Below, one piece after another: positions 1 through 6,773 of a stretch of 12,414 bases of DNA (position 1 is the stretch's first letter; each line of letters opens with the position of its first letter). The notes beneath the pieces were generated by a model. The model was given only the letters and a program-made list of their open reading frames with translations, had not been told where the DNA came from and searched no databases. The position numbers and the translations under genes are program-made. The stretch covers positions 1-12,414 of the forward strand of contig JAPLGI010000121.1 of the NCBI GenBank assembly GCA_026390245.1. Reading direction: 5' to 3'. The stretch is from Caldisericota bacterium (lineage in GTDB: Bacteria > Caldisericota > Caldisericia > Cryosericales > Cryosericaceae).

Positions 1-228
1 ACGTCGATCGAGCAGGTTCTCAGCGCCAGCATCGACCTTACGGACAATGTTGTCATCCTCTCTCTCGTCCCGGGCGGAGAAGTCCTGACGAACGTGCGCA
101 GACTGGCGCGACAGGTCTTTGGGGACTTTGCCCGTCCGAACACGGGTGTTCTGTTTGTGCTGCCAGTCGCTGATGCCGAAGGTCTTGCGACAGGTCCAGA
201 TGTGACATTGCCGCCTGGTGCTGGATAA
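1..228 (+). CDS. PII-like (GlnB-superfamily) protein, C-terminal fragment
   Basis: The window opens inside a reading frame (frame 1) that gives 75 codons before TAA at 226-228; the start lies outside. The readable part has a hydrophobic strand (NVVILSLVP, about residues 17-25), a helix (about 26-43) and a second strand, NTGVLFVLPVADAEGL. This order matches the end of PII-type nitrogen-regulator folds, where a helix is followed by a GDGKIFVLPV-like strand. Aligned by eye, six of those ten positions agree, but the Lys and the downstream RTGE of classical GlnB are missing. It is therefore more likely a divergent PII-like protein than true GlnB or GlnK. PII proteins are small trimeric cytoplasmic sensors of ATP/ADP and 2-oxoglutarate or other small molecules. 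The gene converges on an operon containing glutamine synthetase, which fits a nitrogen role. The T-loop, the most diagnostic part, is not visible. A c-di-AMP receptor of the same fold is the main alternative. Confidence 0.6.
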   Translation, partial: TSIEQVLSASIDLTDNVVILSLVPGGEVLTNVRRLARQVFGDFARPNTGVLFVLPVADAEGLATGPDVTLPPGAG

Positions 229-242
229 GGCGTGAGCGTCTG

Positions 243-269
243 ATGCCGGTACGCCGGACGTCCCGGCAT
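243..269 (+). terminator. hairpin after the PII-like gene
   Basis: A perfect 7-bp stem, ATGCCGG (243-249) with CCGGCAT (263-269), is extended inside by ACG/CGT around a 5-nt loop, with one T-C mismatch. It begins 14 nt after the stop codon of the PII-like gene, where a terminator would be expected. No T-run follows on either strand, so it is not a canonical intrinsic terminator. It could also stabilise the 3' end of the mRNA. Confidence 0.4.
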
Positions 270-338
270 GTTGCAGCGTCGCAGGCAACCTCATCATGAA
301 AGGCACGTAGCAGTCCGGCGCTGACGTACGAACAGACA

Positions 339-361
339 CCCCCGGAGATCAACTCCAGGGG
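339..361 (-). terminator. hairpin downstream of the deaminase-glnA-MoaD operon
   Basis: CCCC (339-342) and GGAG (344-347) pair with CTCC (353-356) and GGGG (358-361), giving two 4-bp blocks around one mismatch and a 5-nt loop. Read on the minus strand, it lies about 30 nt after the stop codon of the sulfur-carrier gene and is followed by the moderately T-rich TGTCTGTTCGT. It is a plausible weak rho-independent terminator for the minus-strand operon. Confidence 0.45.
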
Positions 362-392
362 CATCGTGATGCATGGATGTGCCCAGGCGCGG

Positions 393-617
393 TCAACCGC
401 CTCCCAGGAATGGGACGATGAAGACAGTATCCTCGCCGTGCAGTTCGGTGTCGTACGTGGTGCGCCGTCCGTTCACAAGCACGAAGCCCGCGCGGTCGCG
501 TTCAATGCGCAGCGTCGCAAGCAATCCGGTAACGGTTGTTCCTGCAGGCACCTGGACCTCGTGCAGGTCTCCGATCTGATCGGCAACAATGGCATGCAGT
601 TTGAGCTTGATGAGCAT
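393..617 (-). CDS. MoaD/ThiS-family ubiquitin-like sulfur carrier protein
   Basis: This 74-residue protein has the size and pattern of a beta-grasp sulfur carrier: a first strand at residues 1-11 (MLIKLKLHAIV), a helix-forming middle containing TVTGLLATLRI, a turn LVNGRRT, and the C-terminal strand DTVFIVPFLGGG. Proteins of this family end in a Gly-Gly that is adenylated by an E1-like enzyme and converted to a thiocarboxylate, which donates sulfur to molybdopterin (MoaD), thiazole (ThiS) or other acceptors. The free -GGG end is intact here. The start is set by a GAGGAG motif about 5 nt upstream. The gene follows glnA by 9 bp on the same strand, so the two are probably co-transcribed. The nearby aldehyde ferredoxin oxidoreductase needs a tungsten-bis-pterin cofactor, which makes a pterin-sulfuration role attractive. 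No E1 enzyme or MoaE is visible, so MoaD cannot be separated from ThiS or a free-standing carrier. Confidence 0.82.
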   Translation of the reverse strand: MLIKLKLHAIVADQIGDLHEVQVPAGTTVTGLLATLRIERDRAGFVLVNGRRTTYDTELHGEDTVFIVPFLGGG

Positions 618-626
618 CCAATCTCC

Positions 627-2060
627 TCAGCAATCGTAGTAGAGCTCGAACTCCTTGGGATGAGGCAGGCGGCGGAGGACTTCTGCCTCGTTCTTCTCCT
701 TGTAGGAGCAGAACACTTCAACGAATGTGGCAGGAAATACGCCGTCGCGCGTGAGAAAGTCATTACCACGCCTCAGAGCCGTAAACGCTTCAGAAAGTGA
801 GGTCGGAAGCACCGGGATCCTCCGGACGACCTTCTCCGGCAGTTTCTCGATGTTTCCAGAGTATGGGCCGAGATGAAGCGCCGTCGGATCAGTCTGCTTC
901 TCGATGCCGTCCATTCCGGCAAGAAGCATTGCGCTGATGGCAAGGTATACATTGGTCGTGGCATCCGGTGGGCGGAACTCGATACGCTTCTCAGCTGCCG
1001 TATCCGCGTAGATGGGGATGCGAACCGCCGCCGTGCGGTTGCCCAGCGAGAAGAAGGCTCGGATGGGAGCCTCGAATCCGGGGATGAGCCTCTTGTAGCT
1101 GATCGTGGACGGGTTTGTGATGCCGAGGAGGGCTGACGCGTTACTGAGAATGCCGCCGATGTAGTGTACGGCAAGCGGCGAGAGATCGTAGGGTTCGCCA
1201 CCCTTCTCGTAGAAAGTGGATTGTCCTTTTCTGGTGAGGTACTGGTGGAAGTGCATTCCTGTTCCGGCTTGCCCTGCGATCGGTTTGGGCATGAAGGTCG
1301 CCGTCATGCCCATCTGGCGGGCGAGGTTCTTGGCAAAGTACTTGATCTTCTGTGATGCGTCGCCCATGACGCGCAACGTTCCCGGCATGACCTCGAGCTC
1401 GATCTGACCAGCTTCCCCGGCCTCATGGTGGTGATAGCGGACGGTGACGCCGGCATTCTCGAGCATCTGAACGAGCGTGCTTCGATAGTCGAAGAGGCGG
1501 TCGAGCGGCTGTTCCGTGTGGTACCCCTGACCACGGCGGATGGCATAACCCTGTAGCTGTGAGTTGTCGAGTGATACCGCGCTGCCTGTTTCTGCACTCT
1601 CGATCGAGAAGAAGCTGGTCGTCTCAGAGGACTTGAAATCGACATTCTGGAAGACATAGAACTCAAACTCGGGGGCAAACCAGGCCGTATCGGCATACCC
1701 CTTGGACTTGAGCAAGGCCTCCGCTTGTTCTGCGATGAAGCGGGGGTCAAAAGGAAAGCGTCGATGGGTGTGGGGCTCAAGGATGTCACAGAAGACAGCG
1801 GCAGTAGGGACTTTGGCAAACGGGTCGATGAATGCTGTCGACAGGTCCAAGCGCAGGAGCATGTCGCTGCGCTCCACAGAGGCGAATCCGGGAATGCTGG
1901 AACCATCGAATGCCACTCCCTGCGCCAGGAAAGCATCGTCGACACGCGAGAGGGGAACAGTCACATGATGGAGACCACCGAAGAGGTCGGTGAATTTCAG
2001 GTCGACCTGAGCGATCTCGCGTTCTCTCGCGTAGTTCAGAAACTGCTGAAGCGTTTTCAT
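627..2060 (-). CDS. glnA: glutamine synthetase, type I
   Basis: This 477-residue enzyme makes glutamine from glutamate, ammonia and ATP and is expected to be a cytoplasmic dodecamer. Class I signatures occur in order: FDGSSIPGF (51-59), the metal ligands in PEFEF (Glu131, Glu133), HHEAGEAGQIE (Glu213, Glu221), GTGMHFH (His270), RLIPGFEAP (the flap, Glu330), AVRIP (Arg347), RIEFRPPDATTN (Arg359 and following) and the C-terminal PHPKEFELYY. The length matches the usual 440-475 or slightly more. At the position of the adenylylated tyrosine in enterobacterial GlnA (NLYDLP) this protein reads NIEKLP, with Glu405 in place of Tyr, so AMP-type control is unlikely. The start has a strong GGGAGGTAAGG site. 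The gene lies 50 bp after the deaminase and 9 bp before the sulfur carrier, all on one strand, and so probably shares the deaminase promoter. An ammonia-releasing enzyme followed by an ammonia-fixing one makes metabolic sense. Confidence 0.96.
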   Translation of the reverse strand: MKTLQQFLNYAREREIAQVDLKFTDLFGGLHHVTVPLSRVDDAFLAQGVAFDGSSIPGFASVERSDMLLRLDLSTAFIDPFAKVPTAAVFCDILEPHTHRRFPFDPRFIAEQAEALLKSKGYADTAWFAPEFEFYVFQNVDFKSSETTSFFSIESAETGSAVSLDNSQLQGYAIRRGQGYHTEQPLDRLFDYRSTLVQMLENAGVTVRYHHHEAGEAGQIELEVMPGTLRVMGDASQKIKYFAKNLARQMGMTATFMPKPIAGQAGTGMHFHQYLTRKGQSTFYEKGGEPYDLSPLAVHYIGGILSNASALLGITNPSTISYKRLIPGFEAPIRAFFSLGNRTAAVRIPIYADTAAEKRIEFRPPDATTNVYLAISAMLLAGMDGIEKQTDPTALHLGPYSGNIEKLPEKVVRRIPVLPTSLSEAFTALRRGNDFLTRDGVFPATFVEVFCSYKEKNEAEVLRRLPHPKEFELYYDC

Positions 2061-2110
2061 GTCCTTACCTCCCGAGAAGCTGCCGGCCGGAACTGGTCCG
2101 CGGCGCTGTA

Positions 2111-3472
2111 CTAGCGCGCCATGATTTGCGCTGCTATCGTATTCTGCCTGGCCACCAGGGCTTGGACGTCTATGTTGGTGAACAAGCCGTTTTCAATGAG
2201 AGTCTTTCCGTTGACCATGCTGAAGCTGACCTGCTTGGCGTCGCACATAACCGGAGCCGTGAAGGGATCGTGCAGGCCCCCTGCGAACTCGAGCGTGTCG
2301 AGATCCCACATGATCAGGTCGGCAGCCTTCCCGACCTCAATACTGCCGATGTCCGATTCCATGCGCAGGACGCGGGCGCCGCCCATGCTGCCCATAGCCA
2401 GAGCTTCGCGCGACGTGAGGGCGTCAGCCCCATATTTCACTCGCTGGAGCAACGTCGCCAGACGCACCTCGCCGATGAACGAATTGGTGTCGTTGCTGGC
2501 ACTGCCGTCCACGCCGATGCCGATGCGCATATTTGTCCGCTTCATGACCGTCACGGGAGCAATGCCGGAACCGAGGCGCATGTTGCTTGCTGGGCAATGG
2601 GCCATGCCGCACTCATGCTCGGATAGCTTGCGGATATCTGAGTCAGACGCCCAGACGATATGGGCAAACCAGGAGCGGGGTGTAAGCCAGGCAACCTCTT
2701 CCATGTAGTCGACGGGCCGGAAGCCAAACGTCTGGAGGCAGAATTCCTCTTCATCCTGCGTTTCGGCAAGATGTGTGTGGAGCAGAACGTCTTCTCTCTC
2801 CGCCAGAGCCGCCGTCTGCTTCATCAGTTCTGTCGTGACCGAGAAAGGTGAACAGGGGGCCAGAGCTATCCGGGTCATCGCGTACCGGCCGCGGTCATGG
2901 TACTGGTGGATGACGCGCTCGGACTCGATCAGGATCTCCTCATCTGTCTGGACCACGCTGTCGGGAGGAAGTCCCCCATCCTTCTTGCTCAGCGACATGC
3001 TGCCACGTGTCGGATGAAACCGCACGCCGACATCACGAGCTGCGCGAATCTCTGCATCGATAATCGCGTTGTTGCCATATGGATAGAGATAGAGATGGTC
3101 TGTGGTCGTCGTGACACCGGTTTTCAGCATCTCACAGATGCCGACCTGAGCGCTCGTGTAGACAGCTTCCTCGTCAATGTACTTCCAGTGTTCGTAGAGG
3201 AATGTCAGCCAGTCGAACAGCTTGGCATGCTCGACCTGGGGAACGTTCCGAAACAGCGTCTGGTAGAGGTGATGGTGAGTATTGACGAAGCCCGGCATCA
3301 TCAGCATGCGCGCGCCAGAGATGACACGGTCGGCAGGAGTTTCGAGAACAGGCACTCCTGTGTCAACGGCAGTGACGGTGTTGTCGTCGACGACGACATA
3401 CGCATCTTCAAGTTCCTGACGAAGAGTGTTGCCCGTCATCAGGAAAGCGATGTCTGTGATTAGTGTTCGCAT
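2111..3472 (-). CDS. amidohydrolase, 8-oxoguanine deaminase-like
   Basis: This 453-residue protein belongs to the amidohydrolase superfamily, cytosine deaminase/AtzA-TrzN branch. Metal and catalytic residues are all present: THHHL (His66, His68), LHTHLAE (His234 and the catalytic Glu237), FAH (His271) and GVDGSASND (Asp322). Longer stretches, RGSMSL...GGLPPD (157-171), LAPCSPFSV (204-212), HCPASNMRLGSGI (292-304) and AGGLHDP (397-403), match what I recall of 8-oxoguanine deaminases, which hydrolyse 8-oxoguanine to urate and ammonia. The related s-triazine and guanine deaminases are less similar. The start is supported by GGAGG 6 nt upstream. It is the first gene of the run that continues with glnA, so released ammonia could be reassimilated directly. 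Two roles are plausible: clearing oxidised purines, or anaerobic purine breakdown. No other purine-catabolic gene is visible. The family is certain; the exact substrate is inferred from motifs. Confidence 0.88.
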   Translation of the reverse strand: MRTLITDIAFLMTGNTLRQELEDAYVVVDDNTVTAVDTGVPVLETPADRVISGARMLMMPGFVNTHHHLYQTLFRNVPQVEHAKLFDWLTFLYEHWKYIDEEAVYTSAQVGICEMLKTGVTTTTDHLYLYPYGNNAIIDAEIRAARDVGVRFHPTRGSMSLSKKDGGLPPDSVVQTDEEILIESERVIHQYHDRGRYAMTRIALAPCSPFSVTTELMKQTAALAEREDVLLHTHLAETQDEEEFCLQTFGFRPVDYMEEVAWLTPRSWFAHIVWASDSDIRKLSEHECGMAHCPASNMRLGSGIAPVTVMKRTNMRIGIGVDGSASNDTNSFIGEVRLATLLQRVKYGADALTSREALAMGSMGGARVLRMESDIGSIEVGKAADLIMWDLDTLEFAGGLHDPFTAPVMCDAKQVSFSMVNGKTLIENGLFTNIDVQALVARQNTIAAQIMAR

Positions 3473-3497
3473 GAGCAGCCTCCGCTGGTCCTTCCCT

Positions 3498-3525
3498 ATT
3501 GTACCGCCAATGGGGCCTTAATCAA
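3498..3525 (-). promoter_or_regulatory. promoter of the deaminase-glnA-MoaD operon
   Basis: On the minus strand, TTGATT (3520-3525) and TACAAT (3498-3503) are separated by 16 bp. Transcription would start near 3491, leaving a leader of about 20 nt that holds the GGAGG ribosome site. It is the only strong promoter-like match upstream of this operon and lies back-to-back with the ferredoxin promoter. Confidence 0.6.
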
Positions 3526-3540
3526 CGCGCAGCCCGCATG

Positions 3541-3569
3541 CTTCCATTGCCACGGCATTTCGCTATAAT
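3541..3569 (+). promoter_or_regulatory. promoter of the ferredoxin-oxidoreductase operon
   Basis: A perfect TATAAT -10 box lies at 3564-3569. At the usual distance the -35 is weak (CTTCCA or TTCCAT near 3541-3547); a better TTGCCA at 3547-3552 is too close, with 11 bp spacing. A start near 3576 would leave a leader of about 34 nt before the ATG at 3610. The weak -35 suggests help from an activator, perhaps in the 15-40 bp shared with the divergent promoter. Confidence 0.5.
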
Positions 3570-3609
3570 CGGGGCGTATCATATTGCTATGACAAGGACA
3601 GGAGGCCGC

Positions 3610-4002
3610 ATGAAGCACATCGACGTAAAGCCTGAAAAGTGTACGGGGTGCCGGTTGTGCCAGCTGACGTGCTCGGCTCAGAACTTCAGGCTCAACACAC
3701 ACAAATCTGCTCGCATAGGGATCGTGCCCCGTTTTCCGGAGGGGTACTTCGAGGTTCATCTCTGCAATCAGTGTGGTGTCTGCCTGCCTACATGTCCGGT
3801 GGGAGCGATTTCTGTCGATGCAGCAGGGGCGTATGTCATCGATGATTCCATGTGCATCGATTGCGGAGCATGCGTCGACAGCTGCCCTCAGCAGGCGATC
3901 TTCAGGTCGCCCGCGAGTCTGCATCCCTACATGTGCAATCTGTGTGGGGCTTGTGTGCCGAACTGCACGTCACAGGCTCTGACCTGGGAGGAAGACCAAT
4001 GA
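3610..4002 (+). CDS. ferredoxin-like protein with four [4Fe-4S] sites, AOR electron-transfer subunit
   Basis: This 130-residue protein contains sixteen cysteines in four CxxCxxCxxxC groups: 11/14/17/21, 52/55/58/62, 82/85/88/92 and 109/112/115/119. All four groups are intact, enough for four [4Fe-4S] clusters. There is no signal peptide, so it is cytoplasmic. The start at 3610 is chosen because AGGAGG lies at 3600-3605 and the first cluster motif follows directly; an in-frame ATG at 3589 lacks such a site. The stop overlaps the oxidoreductase start as ATGA (3999-4002), which indicates translational coupling. Small polyferredoxin subunits of this kind accompany several bacterial tungsten aldehyde oxidoreductases, such as the AorA subunit of the Aromatoleum enzyme, and carry electrons away from the tungsten site. 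No FAD subunit (AorC-like) follows, so the final acceptor is probably ferredoxin or another soluble protein. Confidence 0.92.
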   Translation: MKHIDVKPEKCTGCRLCQLTCSAQNFRLNTHKSARIGIVPRFPEGYFEVHLCNQCGVCLPTCPVGAISVDAAGAYVIDDSMCIDCGACVDSCPQQAIFRSPASLHPYMCNLCGACVPNCTSQALTWEEDQ

Positions 4003-5849
4003 TCAACGGCTACGGTGGGTCCATTCTTCGTGTTGATCTGAGCACCAGGCTGGTCAAGCGAGAGCCTGTGACGCCTGAGTTGGCTCATGACTGGCTGGGG
4101 GGTCGTGCATGGATCGCGAAATACATGTACGACGAGCTTCCTGCGGGCGTGGATCCGCTCAGCGCCGCAAACAAGGTGTTTGTGGCGACCGGACCTCTCT
4201 CGGGCACACTGTGGCCTTCCAGTGCCAAGATCGTCTGGGGTACCAAGTCCCCGCTGACGGGTGGCTACATCGACAGCAACATGGGCGGCCTGATCATGGC
4301 GGAGCTCAAGTACGCCGGCTTGGACATGATCATCCTTGAGGGCGCTTCCGAGACCCCGGTCTATCTCTGTATCGACGACGAAAAGGTCGAGATACGCGAC
4401 GCCTCAGGCTATTGGGGCAAGGGTTCGGTCGACACTGAATACGCCATGAAGCGCGATCTTGGAGAAGACTTTCAGATTGCCACCATTGGTCCTGCGGGTG
4501 AGAATCTTGTGAAGTTCGCATGCATTACACACGACGTGGGACGTCAGGCAGGCCGAGGGGGAACCGCGGCGGTGCTGGGTTCAAAGAAGCTCAAGGCGAT
4601 CGCGGTGCGCGGAACGAAGCCAATTCCCGTCGCCGATATCGGGGGCCTCCAGAAGCACACGACCTCGATCATCGACGCCATCAGGAAGAAGGCGTTCTTC
4701 CCGACTTTTTCCAAGTATGGCACCACGGATGTCACGGACTGGTGTGACAGCGTCGGAGTGATCCCCGTCAACAATTTCCAGCATGCGCAGTACCCCAAGA
4801 AGGACCGTATCAACGGCAAGTACATGCGGGAGCAGATGTATGTGCGGGACAAGGGCTGCTACGCTTGTCCTCTGGGTTGTTCCACGTATACGTATTCGAA
4901 GAAATACGATGTCTACGTCGAAGGGCCGGAATACGAGACCATTGGCCTGATGGGCTCCAATCTTGGCATGGACAGTATCGAGGAAATTGCGGTCCTGAAC
5001 GCCGATGTTGACAATCTGGGCATGGACTCCATCTCTTCTGGATCAGCAGTGGCTTTCGCGATGGAGCTGTACCAGCGAGGGATTCTGACGCGAGAGGATC
5101 TTGGCGGACTGGAGATGACCTGGGGCAACGTGCAGGCGGCACGTGCATTTCTGAAGCTCATCGCGGCTCGAGAGGGGATCGGTGCGACATTCGCGGAAGG
5201 AGCTCTTGCCGCAGCACGCATGATCGGCAAGGACACCGAGAAATATGTCGTGCAGGTGAAGGGTCTGGACTACTCTGCCTACGATACCCATGCTGCGCCG
5301 GCCATGATGCTTGCATACATGACTTCAGACATCGGGGCCCAGCACACGCGCGCGTGGGCCATCGTGCAGGACATCACGATGGGACGCAGCTCCACCGAAG
5401 GGAAGGGACAGGTGGTGTATGACTTGCAGCACCTGCGTCCTCTCATGGAAGTGCTGGGTGTCTGTCGCTTCCCATGGCTTGAGGTGAAGGTCGACTGGGA
5501 GGACTACGTCAAGGCACTGAACCTGGTGACCGGGCAACACTACACAACAGAGGAACTGTTCGCCTTCAGTGAGAAAGTGTGGAATCTTACCCGGGCCTTC
5601 TGGACCCGCGAGGTTGAGGGATTTGGCCGAGCATATGACCAGCCGCCGGCCAAAATGTACGTGGAGATGCCTGATGGGCCGACGAAGGGGGCCAAGGTGA
5701 CCCAGGATATGGTAGACCAGCTTCTGGACGGCTACTACAAGGCGTACCACTGGGACCAGAATGGACTGCCAACCGCTCAGAGGCTGCGTGAGGTCGGGCT
5801 GGGGTATGTTGCAGACGACTTGATACAACGGGGACGGATCGCGGACTGA
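3999..5849 (+). CDS. tungsten-dependent aldehyde ferredoxin oxidoreductase
   Basis: This 616-residue enzyme has the usual length of the AOR family, which oxidises aldehydes to carboxylic acids, or reduces acids in reverse, with ferredoxin as electron partner. The N-terminal pterin-binding part begins YGGSILRVDLS and includes LGGRAWIAKY. The cluster ligands are in CYACPLGC (Cys287, Cys290, Cys294) and GVCRFPW (Cys489), almost the same numbers as in the Pyrococcus enzyme (288/291/295/494). The active-site residues by the same comparison are Glu313 in GPEYET and His449 in GAQHTRAW. The reading frame is open for 49 codons further upstream, but that part lies over the ferredoxin in another frame, so the ATG overlapping the ferredoxin stop is the true start. 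The cofactor requires pterin sulfuration, for which the sulfur carrier at 393-617 is a candidate. The substrate cannot be read from sequence; a close relative acting on other substrates is possible. Confidence 0.94.
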   Translation: MINGYGGSILRVDLSTRLVKREPVTPELAHDWLGGRAWIAKYMYDELPAGVDPLSAANKVFVATGPLSGTLWPSSAKIVWGTKSPLTGGYIDSNMGGLIMAELKYAGLDMIILEGASETPVYLCIDDEKVEIRDASGYWGKGSVDTEYAMKRDLGEDFQIATIGPAGENLVKFACITHDVGRQAGRGGTAAVLGSKKLKAIAVRGTKPIPVADIGGLQKHTTSIIDAIRKKAFFPTFSKYGTTDVTDWCDSVGVIPVNNFQHAQYPKKDRINGKYMREQMYVRDKGCYACPLGCSTYTYSKKYDVYVEGPEYETIGLMGSNLGMDSIEEIAVLNADVDNLGMDSISSGSAVAFAMELYQRGILTREDLGGLEMTWGNVQAARAFLKLIAAREGIGATFAEGALAAARMIGKDTEKYVVQVKGLDYSAYDTHAAPAMMLAYMTSDIGAQHTRAWAIVQDITMGRSSTEGKGQVVYDLQHLRPLMEVLGVCRFPWLEVKVDWEDYVKALNLVTGQHYTTEELFAFSEKVWNLTRAFWTREVEGFGRAYDQPPAKMYVEMPDGPTKGAKVTQDMVDQLLDGYYKAYHWDQNGLPTAQRLREVGLGYVADDLIQRGRIAD

Positions 5850-5871
5850 GATCCAGCATGGAAGGGAAGCG

Positions 5872-5903
5872 AGAGACGCCCAAGCATAAGCCTGGGCGTC
5901 TCT
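5872..5903. terminator. bidirectional terminator-like hairpin between convergent genes
   Basis: AGAGACGCCCA (5872-5882) pairs perfectly with TGGGCGTCTCT (5893-5903), an 11-bp G+C-rich stem with a 10-nt loop. It is centred between the converging ends of the oxidoreductase (5849) and heliorhodopsin (5929) genes. Neither side has a strong T-run, so it may act in both directions with modest efficiency. Confidence 0.7.
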
Positions 5904-5928
5904 GGTCTTGAGGAAGTACTGTCTGGAC

Positions 5929-6732
5929 TTAGTTGCGGGCCACGGCGCCGAAGAAGATCTGCCATGCGAGAGCAGACTTGGCGACCAGCGAGAGCAAGAC
6001 ATAGACGCGCTCGCCGAAGATGTAGTCGCGCCACTTCCCGACTTTCCGATACTGCAGAACCATGTTGATGGCGAAGCAGTTGAAGAACACGAAGATCGTG
6101 CCGAGGATGTAATAGACAAAGGTGGGGATGGTCCCCGTTGCACTGGCGGCAGCGCTGAAGAAGTACAGGCAGATGACGACCCAGGGAACAAGACCAATGA
6201 TCGAACCGAAGATGAATGATGTCCAGTCGGTCCGAGCAGTCGTCTGGTTGTGGAGTTCCATCATCAAGCCGAACAGGTTCATGGCAGCATTCAGAGAGAA
6301 CAGCATGATGGCGCTGGAAAGGTCAAACATGCCGGAGAGCTCAGCGATGATGACGATCATCACGGACGAACTCAGCGCATACTCGTACCACCGTATGTAG
6401 TTGATACCGCGTCGGAGATTTGCTTTGTACCACTCGAACACGCCGGGCAGGATGGTCACGAAGTGCGCTATCGCTGACAGCAGCAAGAATATCGCAATTG
6501 CAGGGCCGAGCCGGAAAGTGCCAAGAGTCGCTGGCGTCGGAGCCGGCATCCCGCCTGGTCCGCCCGCCTTGAGATAGCTCGTCGTGATCGGTACGGTCAG
6601 GCCCTTTCCCCAGCCAAGGATGACTATAGCGATAGCCTGTCCGAGGTGGAGAAGTCCCATGAGACTGTTGTAGATGCGCAATCTGTTGAGGTCATATGAT
6701 GAATGCTGTGTTTCCTGTCTGATTCCTGTCAT
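5929..6732 (-). CDS. heliorhodopsin
   Basis: This 267-residue protein has seven hydrophobic segments (about 21-40, 72-98, 113-133, 139-160, 171-193, 202-226 and 241-263) and the family's marks. RWYEY (114-118) carries the presumed counterion Glu117, and the last helix reads SLVAKSALAWQIF, in which Lys252 would bind retinal as a Schiff base and Ser248 lies one turn before it. His29 and His90 match histidines near the chromophore in HeR-48C12. The counterion-to-lysine distance (135 residues) matches 134 in that protein, from memory. The first extracellular loop (about 41-71) is long, as usual. Heliorhodopsins sit with the N-terminus in the cytoplasm, opposite to other microbial rhodopsins; most do not pump ions and their role is unsettled. 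The start is fixed by GGAGG 6 nt upstream; the frame stays open further but would cross the tRNA gene. It has its own strong promoter. No retinal or carotenoid gene is visible nearby. Confidence 0.95.
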   Translation of the reverse strand: MTGIRQETQHSSYDLNRLRIYNSLMGLLHLGQAIAIVILGWGKGLTVPITTSYLKAGGPGGMPAPTPATLGTFRLGPAIAIFLLLSAIAHFVTILPGVFEWYKANLRRGINYIRWYEYALSSSVMIVIIAELSGMFDLSSAIMLFSLNAAMNLFGLMMELHNQTTARTDWTSFIFGSIIGLVPWVVICLYFFSAAASATGTIPTFVYYILGTIFVFFNCFAINMVLQYRKVGKWRDYIFGERVYVLLSLVAKSALAWQIFFGAVARN

Positions 6733-6754
6733 TGCTTGCCTCCAAAAGTTAGAA

Positions 6755-6773
6755 ATACTAATGATGTGAGTAT
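6755..6773. promoter_or_regulatory. inverted repeat at the heliorhodopsin transcription start
   Basis: ATACT (6755-6759) and AGTAT (6769-6773) form a perfect 5-bp inverted repeat with 9 bp between. It overlaps the -10 box and the expected start of transcription, where a repressor could bind. The repeat is short and may be due to chance. Confidence 0.25.

Noticed and set aside
53-364. 103-codon minus-strand open frame
   Set aside because: It lies antisense to the PII-like fragment, has no recognisable domain and an unusual Arg/Cys-rich composition.
366-800. 144-codon plus-strand open frame
   Set aside because: It lies antisense to the sulfur-carrier and glnA genes, both of which have clear family matches.
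3852-3998. Upstream extension of the oxidoreductase frame
   Set aside because: The extra 49 codons overlap the ferredoxin, which has intact cluster motifs, and the family N-terminus begins at 3999.
5325-6197. 290-codon minus-strand open frame
   Set aside because: It is antisense to the oxidoreductase and out of frame with the heliorhodopsin; Ser/Pro/Leu-rich composition without a known domain. It would also span the convergent terminator hairpin.
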